Origin: Bromus sterilis
Lineage: Eukaryota > Streptophyta > Magnoliopsida > Poales > Poaceae
NCBI GenBank assembly: GCA_950022295.1
Contig: OX465599.1
Coordinates: 285,655,501-285,719,500, forward strand
DNA length: 64,000 nucleotides
Reading direction: 5' to 3'
A model generated the notes under the pieces. The model was not told where the DNA came from. It did not search any database and was given only the letters and a program-made list of their open reading frames with translations. The position numbers were made by a program, and so were the translations under genes. Below are positions 1-11,938 of this stretch, in pieces (position 1 is the stretch's first letter; each line of letters begins with the position of its first letter).

Positions 1-10
1 GTGAAGGGAT
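1..10 (-). pseudogene. Continuation of Copia-B RNase H after the Copia-A insertion
   Basis: On the minus strand these bases read GAT CCC TTC AC, that is Asp-Pro-Phe-Thr, which continues the Ala-Asp-Pro that ends at 9295. Copia RNase H domains typically read L-A-D-P-x-T-K at this point. Bases 6-10 (gggat) are the left copy of the target duplication of Copia-A. Confidence 0.8.
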
Positions 11-2136
11 TGTTGGAAATATGCCCTAGAGGCAATAATAAAATGTTATTATATATATTTCCACGTTCGTAATTAATGTTTATATTTCTGTGCTATAATT
101 GCAATGACCCTGACTATGAGATTCAGAAGAAAACTCATTTGCATGTGTGGAAATGTAAACACCAAGAGTTCCTGGTTTAGCCTCTAAGACCAGCTCATGT
201 GCTAACTGATGATTACGTTTTCTTAATCATGGACATTGTTCTTGTAACAAGGATGTCAGTAGCAATGGGAACATATTGTTAGCAGAACAATGATGTTGAA
301 CCGACCCCAGTATTGAATGATATACTTAGAGATCACATCGTAACTACGTTATAAGTCATATCATGAAATGTTATCATATACGTAATTCCTTAGACCATGA
401 GAGTATCGAGTTACTTCACACAGGAAGACATGCTTTGGTTCTTAGATGAATCCTCCCGTAAATGGGAAGTAGTAAAATAAGTTCTGGGTATGTCAGATGG
501 TGTGGCTAGTGACTGTGATAGTTCAAGAATGGGATTTGCTCCTTCACTATGAAGAAGATATTCACTTCGGGCCCACTCGGTATGACGGTATCCATTATAG
601 TCTGGCCAGACGCATGGTGATTCAGTCACGGGGATACCGGAATACGATAACGAGAAAATGGACAAACGAGCAAAGAGGATAACGAGTGGCTTGTGTTCAA
701 GAAGTTGTTACACATGGGTGCCAAACTTCTCTCCTCTAACTTTGTCATATATCACGAAGCAAAGGGAATGGTACATGACTAAACATAATGGTTCACTCGA
801 AGTTTCTTCGTGTATGTGCGGGAGTCAACATGGGTGTCCATGGCTCCGCTGTTGATTATTGGCTATTGACAAAAGGCTGTTGACCTATGTCCGGAAGATG
901 TTCTGAGTCATGTCCGCATTATACCGAACCTATTGGGTCACACACTTAACGAGCAGTAGTCTGTTAGAATACTAGTATGGTAGAAGGTTTAGTGGAAGCA
1001 AAGCAGAATAGTTCATACGGGTACCGGAAGTAGTTCCGGAGATTTATGGAATTGTTCATAAGGGCACCAGAAGTAGTTCTGGGTATTTAAGGATATGTCC
1101 GGATCACTCTGGAGTAGTCCCATGTGGTTCCGAATCATATGAGAATGGTACTGGGGAAGTCCTGGATCAACCGGAATAGTTTCCGGATAATCGCTGGGCG
1201 TCCCGACAACCTTCGCGGTCATCGGGTGGCTTAAACTGTAACTCGGATGGTCTTGGAAACTATCCGGATGGCTCCGGAACGTCCGAGAACGGTCTCGGAA
1301 GGTCCTGGAAGTGCTCCAGAAGTGTCCGGAATGTCCCGAAACGGTCCCGGTATGTCCTGGAAGCTTCTAGAAGGTCATGGAAGGTTCCGGAAGGTTCCGG
1401 GCAGTACCACCCACTCCCCTGCGCCCCTAGCCTTGGGGGGCAAGCCACCTAGGCTGCCCTGGCCGGCCAAGGGGTGGGGGCGCACCAAGGGAAGGAATCC
1501 TCCTCCAGGTGGAAAGTCCAACTCTCCAATATGGCAGGTTTCCGGTGGGAAGGTATGGGAAGATTTGGGAGGTTTGGGAGTCCAAGTTGGACTCCCCACC
1601 CACCTTATTGCGCCCCAAGGGCCTCTTGGCCACCTATATAATGTGGGGGAGGGGTGGGGGGCGCAACACAACTTGTCCCCAAGGCCTATGCGCCACCCTC
1701 CCTCCTCTAAACCCCGTTGCTCCACTTTTAGACCCCAGTTTAGACGATGTTCTAGATCGGAATCCGTTAGGGTTTTCTCCCTCTAGTTTTCTCGGTGGCG
1801 TTCATCTCTGGACGGCGGAGCGCTGCTGGATTGCTGCTACGGGATGTGTGGATACTAATGGAGGGGTCGTACCTTCGACCCTTCTTCGAGGAGCTTGTTC
1901 ATGGGACTTGTCTGTGGGACTAGATCGCGGGACTTGTTCGTGGGATTGATCGAGGGACTGTTCGTGGGAGAACTTGTGAGATCTACTTCCACTACGTCCA
2001 CGAGCTTCACCAACTCTACTTTCGCTACATCGGTTGGTGAGCCATGACCTAAAACCTTGTATGCAATCTTCTTGGATGATCTTGGGTTCTTGATTCGTAG
2101 GCCGAATTTTTTTGTTTTCTACTACGTTTCCCAACA
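11..2136 (+). repeat. 5' LTR of Copia-A
   Basis: The LTR starts TGTTGGAAATATGCCCTAGA and ends TTTCCCAACA. Its first kilobase is AT-rich. The part from about 1015 to 1420 is built of degenerate short repeats around TCCGGAA, and the next 400 bases are GC-rich and hold the core promoter. Long open frames in the GC-rich part occur on both strands and look like composition effects. Confidence 0.95.
1634..1642 (+). promoter_or_regulatory. Probable TATA box of the Copia-A 5' LTR
   Basis: The sequence CTATATAAT sits about 500 bp before the LTR end, downstream of the GC-rich block. The same sequence recurs near 8792-8800 in the 3' LTR. Its position suits a U3/R boundary, but this is inferred from the motif alone. 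Confidence 0.55.
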
Positions 2137-2137
2137 G

Positions 2138-2149
2138 TGGTATCAGAGC
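2138..2149 (+). other. Primer binding site of Copia-A
   Basis: TGGTATCAGAGC lies one base after the 5' LTR. It is the usual plant Copia site complementary to the 3' end of initiator methionine tRNA. Confidence 0.92.
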
Positions 2150-5100
2150 GATCCTTGATTAGATGCATGTTTAGGTCTAGATCATATGTGTGATATGAGG
2201 CATTGATTTTCTTGTTGCTTCCCTGTCATGTGATTTTTTCTATGCTTGATGGCAAGTTGAGGTTTTGCTACAAGGATTGAGTTTTCCATCGATCCCTCTA
2301 TGCTGCTTTCAGTATGCTAGTTGCCTTGATCATGGTCTACATCAAACTCCTTGGATCTCATCTTAATCTCGCAATAGAAGATTTAACATGGAGGGGCTTG
2401 TGGATTTTATGAACTCAAATCCACACGGGGGTCACGCGTTTAACGAAGTTTGGCTTGTGGCATTAGTTGCTGCACGCACCCCGTATGTTAAACTAGCAAC
2501 AAAATAAGTATCGTGTTTTGTTTTTCCTAGGGTTTCTCGTTTTCCTTGTAAACCTGCTTAACAAAACACGATAAAAGTTGCAACAACCCGTGTAGATGGC
2601 GATCTAACTCGTTTTTGCAGAGTATGCATGTGATGTGGTATAGCCTTCAAGATTTGCAATATGTTTGTATGAGATGCTATATGTTATGTAATATTTATTC
2701 GCGACCTGCGTGTCGTGGTACGGCATGATGACTGGAGTCATATGATTGTCACTTAATTATGGCCTGCGTGCCAGAACTGTTTATTAGCTCGAGGCAAAGC
2801 AATAGATAGATGCAAGGTGATGATCTACGATGCGGAGGTGGACCCCGACGCACATGCCGGAAGCCGTGGTGATGTTCCCGGCGCCAAGGACAAAGTTGGT
2901 GGACACAGTGACTTCAACCACGACGACGTGAAGACAATAAAGACTTCACGAAGCAAAGGGCTATACTATATCACATAATTTTATGAACTGCCTGTGATGT
3001 TTATCCCTTTGATGCACCCTTGTTTGATGCGCTGTAGTCGTATTTTATTAGGGTGATCTCTCGCAAAACAATATCAAGTTGATAGTGTTCTTCCAACTGT
3101 AGCACCGTCTATACTATGTTTCACATCGGAGCAGGTCATGTCACATGGGTGCACACGGTGTGACGCATAAAAGACGGGTGTGTTAAAAGAACACACATCA
3201 CATTACACTTGGTTATCTTGACGGTTTGGATAAAAGTTTGCTACCGGAACACGCCCATCGAAAGATGAACAAGAATCACCTTTGGCGTGATTGGCAAGTT
3301 GGCCTACCGGTCCAGTCTAAGTCATCAGTGATATCACATCAATGGCGGACGATTGGGTTGGATCTTGAATCACTCCAGCATCAATTACGAGAGATATTGA
3401 TCTGAGTGGGAGCGCACTTAGTAATTAAATTGATTAATCACAAGTGCAACTTAATTATGAACAAAGTCTTAGTATTTGCATTATCGTTGTAGAATAATGG
3501 CTCGCGTTACCACCTTCCCAATTGATTTTGATTAACTGTATTATCTGGTAAAAACTTTACGATTGGTACCGTATTGTGAGGACTATCCTCAATAGTGCCG
3601 AGAAGGACCATGTCTTATCGCAAATTTTTTATGCTCTCCCGCTGATGCTATGGATGATGTGACTTATGTCCATAATCCAAAATGCTAGAATTCCACCACA
3701 GCTAAGTGCATTGTCTTCACCACCATGAAACCCGAACTTCGAAAAGTTTGGGATAGTTATGTTATATTCATGGAACTGAAAAATAGTTTTCAGTAGTAAG
3801 ACAATTAATGTTGGATATAAGATATCTAGTACAATGTATGATTGTAAGCATTAGTGAAAATATTCACTGTGCTCTTAACGAAACGGATAAGTGTGGGATC
3901 CAGAAGAACACTGGTCATATGATGATGAGGATTAAGGGAAAGGAAGTTCCATAGTGTGTTAGTAAGACTTACATGCCGGAAAGTCCATGGCATGCGCCAC
4001 CCTTGATCATGTGTGATCTTCTGTGAGTAGGAGTGACATTGGAAATAGAACTATGATACGTATAAAGGCAAAACGAAAGAAGACTGGAATAACCAGCTCA
4101 GAAATGAAAGTCATACGGAGTTATAGATGAATTCATTGCTGGTCAAGAGATGTAATTCTTGGGAATCATGATTAAGCAGTTAATTGTGGATTCTGTATAT
4201 TGTGATTAAACTGTTGATCACCGGAATATCACATCGATTGCATATTGTTGCAACTCGATGCAAGAAATACTATGGCCTTTATGACTAGCTAATGATGAGT
4301 TTTGACACGCTCGGGAACACGGTAAAAGGTTTACTATACCGTGTGTTGACTCTATGATTATCTTCATAATTCATTTTAGAGTTGAGTAAATTGTTACTAC
4401 ACTTTAGCCTTGTTGCAAAACATCATTTTGAATCATGTTTGTTGCAAGAGAGTTGTTCAAAGCTATGAATAACGTAAAGGCCATACTTCCATTATGAATA
4501 GGGTGTATGTTATGAATCTTGATAATAATACTAAACATCCATAACACTGACGCTAAACGTCGCAAGACTGACAGAAATACCACATAGATGTGGCACTGCC
4601 CTTTATCACAAGTGACATAACATGCATGAAGAATTTCCATAAGTGATGGATTTTCGAGTCATATGATTATGAATCACTTGACGCTTGCGATCTTTGTCTC
4701 GAAGTAATGTGACTAAAACACCGTTAATAGGCCATACATGAACGGGCAACTAAACCATTGGTAATCATACATGATGATGTGTGCAGTCCAATAAGTGTAG
4801 TTGTGTGCAGTGGATTCCCTATCTTCACTCATGAGTTGAAGTAGATATGTGGATATCTGTTCAATAGAGACATACGTCTGAAATCTTTGAAATGTTCAAG
4901 GAATTTTAGAGTGAAATAGAAATTCGTTGTAACAAGAAAATAAAGCTTATGCAAATTAGATTGTAGAAAGTAATATTTTAGTTACAAGTTTAGTGAACGT
5001 CTGATGAGTTGTGAAGAACTGTCATAACTTGCGTCTCCCGGAACATCACTATGAGTAAAGTGTTCGAGAGATGTAATCAAGCCATGTATGACACGGTAAA

Positions 5101-7156
5101 GATCAAATATGACGTTTATCAATTTGCCATTATACTTATTAAAGTTATGCGTTAGTGACTACGGCTTTTACACTGAAAAGAGCATCATCAAATCTGTTGA
5201 AATGACACCATATTAGATGTGGTATGGACTGTTAAAACCATGTTGTCTTTTCTTAAAATTTGGGTATATGAGGCATATGTTTGACATACTCAAAACCCCA
5301 AATCAGATAAGTGCTACTTTGTTAAGGTTATGCCAAAAGTTTTGGTATTCCTCTATCACTACACAAAAGCAAAATTGTTTGCTGTTAAGAACAATGTGTT
5401 TTGAAGAAAAATAGTTTCTTGAAAAATAGTGAGTGGGAGGACAGTGCAACTTGTTAAAGATTGTTGAATCTTTTGGTTAGACAGGTTAGACAAAACTCGT
5501 ACAAACATTTTTTATGAAAACGAGATATTGTTGTTCGACAATGATAAACCTGTGATATACAAAGAAGCGTTGATGGGCCCTGACTCCGGGATTTGGCTAA
5601 ATGCCAAATAATCTGAGATAGTATCCATGGAAGTAAGTCAAGTTTTGAACTTGGTAGACCCTCCGAAAGACTAAAAGTCTGAAGAATATATATATGGATC
5701 TATAATTGATTCGGATGAAATTGTTTTATCCATAAAGCTCAACTCGTTGAAAAATTGTTTTCTAGCAAGTTCAAAAGTTGACTACGGCGAAATAGTGTCG
5801 ACCGTAGAAATGCTTTAGTCAGTTCGGATTATACTAGCAATTACTACATATCTCATTTATAGGATATCGTAGAATGAACGTCAAAACAAAGTTCCTACAT
5901 GGAAATATAACAAAGGACGTATACGTGATACGACCTGAATGTTTTGTCGATTCAAAGGATGCTAAAATTGATGCAAGCCTTGGATATCCAGTGATGGACT
6001 GGAGCTAGCATAATGGAGTTGGAATTTTCGTTGTGATGAAATTGTCAAAAGAGTTTGTTTTCATCAGGAATAACGAAGATGCTTGAATATTCAAGAAAGT
6101 AAGTGGGAGCTGAACAATATTTCTAAAACCTTATGTAGATGACATATTGTTGATTAGAAATGATATAAATTTCTTGACACGAATAAGGACTTCATTGGAA
6201 ATAGTTTTCAGTTGAAGAACTTGGGCTGATATAGCATTAGTATTGAGCATAGTGATCTATGAAGATAGTAAGTGCCTGATCATGCTAAAGCCAACACTAC
6301 ATATTGACATGATACTAAAGTAGTTTAGTATGAAAAGCCAAGAAACATGTTCTTGCCGAAGTCGTGGTGAAAAGTTGTTTGCAGAAATCGGTGTTGATGA
6401 ACACAGATAAGCAAAAAACACGTGAATTGAATTCCACTCACCCGTGTGTTTGGATTAATCATGTACACCATAATATGTAAAACGACCAGATATGTCCAGT
6501 GCTTCAAAAGGTTATGAGCAAGATACCAAAGTGATCAATATGTTGATCATTGGACAAACAGTGAAAAGTTAAACTTATGATAGATAAGATATGTTTCTCG
6601 GAAAATGGAGATAATGAAGAGCTCGTTGTAACAAGTTACACCAGCTGAATTTTGATGTAAACAGTTACACAAATTCAGTATTCATACTTACTCCGATCGA
6701 TTTTCGATTTTAATTGGGATTATGTGTTTCACACATAAGGGTGGCACAGTATGAAGGAACTGTGTTAAAGTTAGATACTGTGGCGAATTCTATAACAGAG
6801 GCTAAGTATATTGTTGCTTAAAGAAGTAACAAGGGAGGGTATTTTGAATCATCAGTTCATTTATGAACATGGTATGGTTTCCTAGATGCTTGAAGCTCAT
6901 GGAACATTGATGAATGATTTCATGACTTATTCTAAGGAACCAAGGTCCTACCAAATGATTCAAACATATACAAAGCTAAACTGATAAAATTAGTGAATTT
7001 TATGATAGCGTGAAAACGCGAAGATATGCAAGATACAAACGGGCCTGAAACGTCAGATCCAAAGATGAGGTCTATACCACAAATGAGACATTTATTACAC
7101 CGGTATGCCATAGGTGTAAAGTGCTCAAGCACTGACAATATTATTGACTCTAGTGC
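2150..7156 (+). pseudogene. Degenerate gag-pol interior of Copia-A
   Basis: No open frame above about 80 codons survives, but the order of a Copia polyprotein can be traced. Near 3545-3620 a gag segment resembles L-S-G-K-N-F-T followed, after a frameshift, by W-Y-R-I-V-R-T-I-L-N. Near 4760-5090 there are integrase-like fragments (L-I-H-D-D-V-C). Near 5872-5960 a reverse transcriptase segment reads M-N-V-K-T-K-F-L-H-G-N. Near 6130-6160 the catalytic Y-V-D-D-I-L-L motif is preserved. The last part to 7156 is RNase H-derived. Many stops and frameshifts lie between these blocks, and 2150-3500 shows nothing recognisable. This decay is far greater than the LTR divergence. Confidence 0.8.
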
Positions 7157-7167
7157 AAGTGGGAGAC
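7157..7167 (+). other. Polypurine tract of Copia-A
   Basis: AAGTGGGAGAC abuts the 3' LTR. The same eleven bases precede the 3' LTR of Copia-C on the other strand. Confidence 0.85.
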
Positions 7168-9294
7168 TGTTGGAAATATGCCCTAGAGGCAATAATAAAA
7201 TGTTATTATATATATTTCCACGTTCGTAATTAATGTTTATATTTCTGTGCTATAATTGCAATGACCCTGACTATGAGATTCAGAAGAAAACTCATTTGCA
7301 TGTGTGGAAATGTAAACACCAAGAGTTCCTGGTTTAGCCTCTAAGACCAGCTCATGTGCTAACTGATGATTACGTTTTCTTAATCATGGACATTGTTCTT
7401 GTAACAAGGATGTCAGTAGCAATGGGAACATATTGTTAGCAGAACAATGATGTTGAACCGACCCCAGTATTGAATGATATACTTAGAGATCACATCGTAA
7501 CTACGTTATAAGTCATATCATGAAATGTTATCATATACGTAATTCCTTAGACCATGAGAGTATCGAGTTACTTCACACAGGAAGACATGCTTTGGTTCTT
7601 AGATGAATCCTCCCGTAAATGGGAAGTAGTAAAATAAGTTCTGGGTATGTCAGATGGTGTGGCTAGTGACTGTGATAGTTCAAGAATGGTATTTGCTCCT
7701 TCACGATGAAGAAGATATTCACTTCGGGCCCACTCGGTATGACGGTATCCATTATAGTCTGGCCAGACGCATTGTGATTCAGTCACGGGGATACCGGAAT
7801 ACGATAACGAGAAAATGGACAAACGAGCAAAGAGGATAACGAGTGGCTTGTGTTCAAGAAGTTGTTACACATGGGTGCCAAACTTCTCTCCTCTAACTTT
7901 GTCATATATCACGAAGCAAAGGGAATGGTACATGACTAAACATAATGGTTCACTCGAAGTTTCTTCGTGTATGTGCGGGAGTCAACATGGGTGTCCATGG
8001 CTCCGCTGTTGATTATTGGCTATTGACAAAAGGCTGTTGACCTATGTCCGGAAGATGTTCTGAGTCATGTCCGCATTATACCGAACCTATTGGGTCACAC
8101 ACTTAACGAGCAGTAGTCTGTTAGAATACTAGTATGGTAGAAGGTTTAGTGGAAGCAAAGCAGAATAGTTCATACGGGTACCGGAAGTAGTTCCGGAGAT
8201 TTATGGAATTGTTCATAAGGGCACCAGAAGTAGTTCTGGGTATTTAAGGATATGTCCGGATCACTCTGGAGTAGTCCCATGTGGTTCCGAATCATATGAG
8301 AATGGTACTGGGGAAGTCCTGGATCAACCGGAATAGTTTCCGGATAATCGCTGGGCGTCCCGACAACCTTCGCGGTCATCGGGTGGCTTAAACTGTAACT
8401 CGGATGGTCTTGGAAACTATCCGGATGGCTCCGGAACGTCCGAGAACGGTCTCGGAAGGTCCTGGAAGTGCTCCAGAAGTGTCCGGAATGTCCCGAAACG
8501 GTCCCGGTATGTCCTGGAAGCTTCTAGAAGGTCATGGAAGGTTCCGGAAGGTTCCGGGCAGTACCACCCACTCCCCTGCGCCCCTAGCCTTGGGGGGCAA
8601 GCCACCTAGGCTGCCCTGGCCGGCCAAGGGGTGGGGGCGCGCCAAGGGGAAGGAATCCTCCTCCAGGTGGAAAGTCCAACTCTCCAATATGGCAGGTTTC
8701 CGGTGGGAAGGTATGGGAAGATTTGGGAGGTTTGGGAGTCCAAGTTGGACTCCCCACCCACCTTATTGCGCCCCAAGGGCCTCTTGGCCACCTATATAAT
8801 GTGGGGGAGGGGTGGGGGGCGCAACACAACTTGTCCCCAAGGCCTATGCGCCACCCTCCCTCCTCTAAACCCCGTTGCTCCACTTTTAGACCCCGGTTTA
8901 GACGATGTTCTAGATCGGAATCCGTTAGGGTTTTCTCCCTCTAGTTTTCTCGGTGGCGTTCATCTCTGGACGGCGGAGCGCTGCTGGATTGCTGCTACGG
9001 GATGTGTGGATACTAATGGAGGGGTCGTACCTTCGACCCTTCTTCGAGGAGCTTGTTCATGGGACTTGTCTGTGGGACTAGATCGCGGGACTTGTTCGTG
9101 GGATTGATCGAGGGACTGTTCGTGGGAGAACTTGCGAGATCTACTTCCACTACGTCCACGAGCTTCACCAACTCTACTTCCGCTACATCGGTTGGTGAGC
9201 CATGACCTAAAACCTTGTATGCAATCTTCTTGGATGATCTTGGGTTCTTGATTCGTAGGCCGAATTTTTTTGTTTTCTACTACGTTTCCCAACA
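7168..9294 (+). repeat. 3' LTR of Copia-A
   Basis: This is the near-identical partner of 11-2136. Differences seen by eye include gggatt/ggtatt and cactat/cacgat near 7688-7706, g/t at 7773, an a/g change and one extra g near 8641-8651, a/g near 8897, t/c near 9135 and t/c near 9180. Confidence 0.95.
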
Positions 9295-9299
9295 GGGAT
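9295..9299. repeat. Target site duplication of Copia-A, right copy
   Basis: gggat here matches 6-10 exactly and shows a simple 5-bp staggered insertion. Confidence 0.92.
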
Positions 9300-11938
9300 C
9301 TGCCAGATTCTTAGCCGATTGGATGTAATCCAATGCTATTACTCCGGAGTTTCTCAAATGTCTGACAGACTTCAATCTCCTTCTTATATGCTTTGTGGAT
9401 TGCATGTTGTCCTTTGAACTCTTTGCCTTAACAATCACCGTTTGATTATCACAGTTCATAAGGATAGCTGGAATCGGCTTTTCAACCACTGGCAAGTCCA
9501 TCAAAATCTCTCGAAGCCATTCTGCTTCAGTGCAGGATTTATCAAGTGCTGTGAGTTCTGCTTCCATTGTCGACTTCGTTAAGATAGTCTGCTTGCAAGA
9601 CTTCCATGAAACAGCGCCACCTCCAAGTGTGAACACATATCCACTTATGGCCTTCATCTCATCAGCATCAGAAATCCAATTTGCATCACTATACCCTTCA
9701 AGTACCGACGGGTATCCGGTATAGTGAAGTCCATGGCTCATTGTACCCTTTAGATAGCGCATAACTCTTTCAATAGCATGCCAATGAACATCACCCGGAT
9801 TTGAGACAAACCGGCTCAATTTTCTCACAGCAAATGCGATGTCAGGCCTCGTAGCGCAAGCTAGGTACATGAGTGATCCAATCACTTGAGAATATCTCAA
9901 CTGATCTACAGTTGTGCCTTCGAACTTTCGAATCCGCACACTAGGATCATATGGCGTTGGAGAAGATTTGCAATCTGAATATCCAAAGCGACTCAGAATC
10001 TTCTCAACGTAGTGGGATTGCAAAAGCGTAATTCCACCCTCATTATCTCTCAATAGCTTGATGTTCAAGATAACATCTGCCACACCAAGATCTTTCATCT
10101 CAAAGTTTTGAGATAGAAATGTCTTAACCTCCTCAATGACTTTGAGGTTGGTTCCAAATATCAGTATGTCATCAACATATAAGCACAGTATAACTCCTTC
10201 GCTCCCACCATGGCGATGGTATACACATTTGTCAGCTTCACTTACAAGGAAGCCAGCAGATGTCAAAGTTTTATCAAACTTCTCATGCCACTGCTTAGGT
10301 GCTTGCTTCAGGCCATATAAAGATTTCGATAGCTTTCACACCTTTCCTTCCTGACCATCTACTACAAAGCCATCTGGCTGTTGCATGTAGATTTCCTCGT
10401 CTAGCTCTCCATTTAGGAAAGCCGTCTTAACGCTCATTTGATGGATGAGAAGACCATGCGAGGCAGCCAACGAGAGTAATACTCGAATGGTTGTCAGTCT
10501 GGCCACCGGTGCATAAGTATCGAAGAAATCTTCTCCTTCCTTCTGGGTATAGCCCTTAGCCACGAGTCTAGCCTTGTATTTTTCAATACTGCCATCAGGC
10601 CTAAGTTTCTTTTTGAACACCCATTTACATCCCACAGGTTTGCAACCATAGGGACGATCAGTGATTTCCCATGTTCCATTAGCCAAGATGCTACGAACCG
10701 CATCTTTCCAGTAGTCAGCATCTGGTGATGCATAAGCTTCTGAAATAGAAGTGAGAGTATCATCCACGAGGTACACAATGAAATCAGCACCAAAGGACTT
10801 TGCAGTCCTCTGTCTCTTGCTCCTAATAGGAGCTTCATCGTCCTCCTCCACAGGATTATCATCATGAGTTCGTTCATAATATTCCATCGGAATGGCGGGT
10901 TCAGGAATCTCATCAGATTCCTGTCTAGAAGTGCTTTGCATATCTCTCATGGGAAATATATCCTCAAAGAATGTAGCATCTTTAGACTCCATAATCGTAC
11001 TAACCTTCACGTCAGGTACCTCAGAGTTCACCACTAAAAATCTATATCCAACGTTGTTCTTAGCGTAGCCCAAAAAAATGCAGTCCACGGTCTTTGGTCC
11101 AAGCTTACGCTTTTTGGGGATCGGCACATTTACTTTCGCCAAACAGCCCCAAGTACGCAAGTATGAGAGTGTCGTTATTTTCTTCTCCCATAATTCATAG
11201 GGAGTGATCTCGTTATCCTTCACAGGAACCTTATTCAGGACATGACAAGATGTCAATATAGCCTCCCCCCACCATGCCTTGGATAAACCCGATGTATCTA
11301 ACATGGCGTTAACCAAATCTGTTAGAGTACGGTTTTTCCGTTCGGCAACCCCATTTGATTGGGGTGAATAGGGAGGCGTCCTCTCATGAATAATTCCATG
11401 TTCTGCACAGAAAGAATTAAATTCATTAGAAAAGTACTCTCCACCATGATCAGACCAAACCCATTTAATCTTTTTCTCAAGTTGGTTCTCAACTTCTGCT
11501 TTATAGATTTTAAAGTAGTGCAGAGCCTCATCTTTAGTGTTTAATAGATACACATAGCAAAATCTAGTGGAGTCATCTATCAATATCATGAAGTATTTCT
11601 TTACACCTTTAGTCAACACACCATTCATCTCGCATAGATCAGAATGTATGAGTTCTAGTGGCACCAAGTGTCTCTCCTCCGCAGCCTTGTGGGGCTTGCG
11701 AGGTTGCTTAGCTTGCACACATGCATCACACTTAGAACCTTTAGCTAAAGTGAAACTCGGGATTAAATTCATCTTAGCTAGCCGCGTCATACAACCGAAA
11801 TTTACGTGACAAAGACGTGAATGCCAAATATCAGATTCATCAACGATAGAATGTATATGATTCACGACGTTATTACATAAATCCTGTAGGGAAAGGCGGA
11901 ACAGACCTCCGCATTCATAACCTTTACCAATGAATAAT
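9295..11938 (-). pseudogene. Copia-B pol: integrase, reverse transcriptase and most of RNase H
   Basis: Reading leftwards from 11935, the protein shows the integrase zinc region (H-S-R-L-C-H and C-D-A-C), the integrase core (V-W-S-D-H-G-G-E-Y), reverse transcriptase (V-K-T-A-F-L-N-G-E, later L-Y-V-D-D-I-L-I-F-G) and RNase H (G-Y-S-D-A-N-W). One in-frame TGA at 10336-10338 interrupts it where Copia proteins usually read K-V-C-K-L, so a Cys codon probably became a stop. The frame then continues to 9295, where Copia-A cuts it after Ala-Asp-Pro. The right end is cut by the solo LTR. Apart from that stop the frame is open over about 880 codons, so decay is recent. Confidence 0.92.

Larger units (their letters stand above)
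11..9294 (+). mobile_element. Copia-A: complete Angela/BARE/WIS-type Copia with a non-coding interior
   Basis: The element has two LTRs of 2126 and 2127 bp ending TGTTGG and CCAACA. A primer binding site for initiator Met-tRNA lies one base after the 5' LTR, a polypurine tract abuts the 3' LTR, and a perfect 5-bp duplication gggat flanks it (6-10, 9295-9299). By eye the LTRs differ at about seven substitutions and one single-base indel, so the insertion is young. The 5.0-kb interior keeps only fragments of gag and pol, full of stops and frameshifts. It entered the RNase H region of Copia-B in the opposite orientation. The family call rests on the LTR start and the tract before the 3' LTR. Confidence 0.95.

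Noticed and set aside
1247..1949. Long open frames on both strands of the GC-rich part of the Copia-A LTR (repeated at 8404-9107)
   Set aside because: They overlap on both strands, are Gly/Pro/Arg-rich, match no domain, and lie within an LTR promoter region. Open length is explained by low stop-codon density in GC-rich DNA.
2138..2149. tRNA gene-like match
   Set aside because: It is only the 12-base primer binding site complementary to tRNA. No cloverleaf or flanking tRNA sequence exists.
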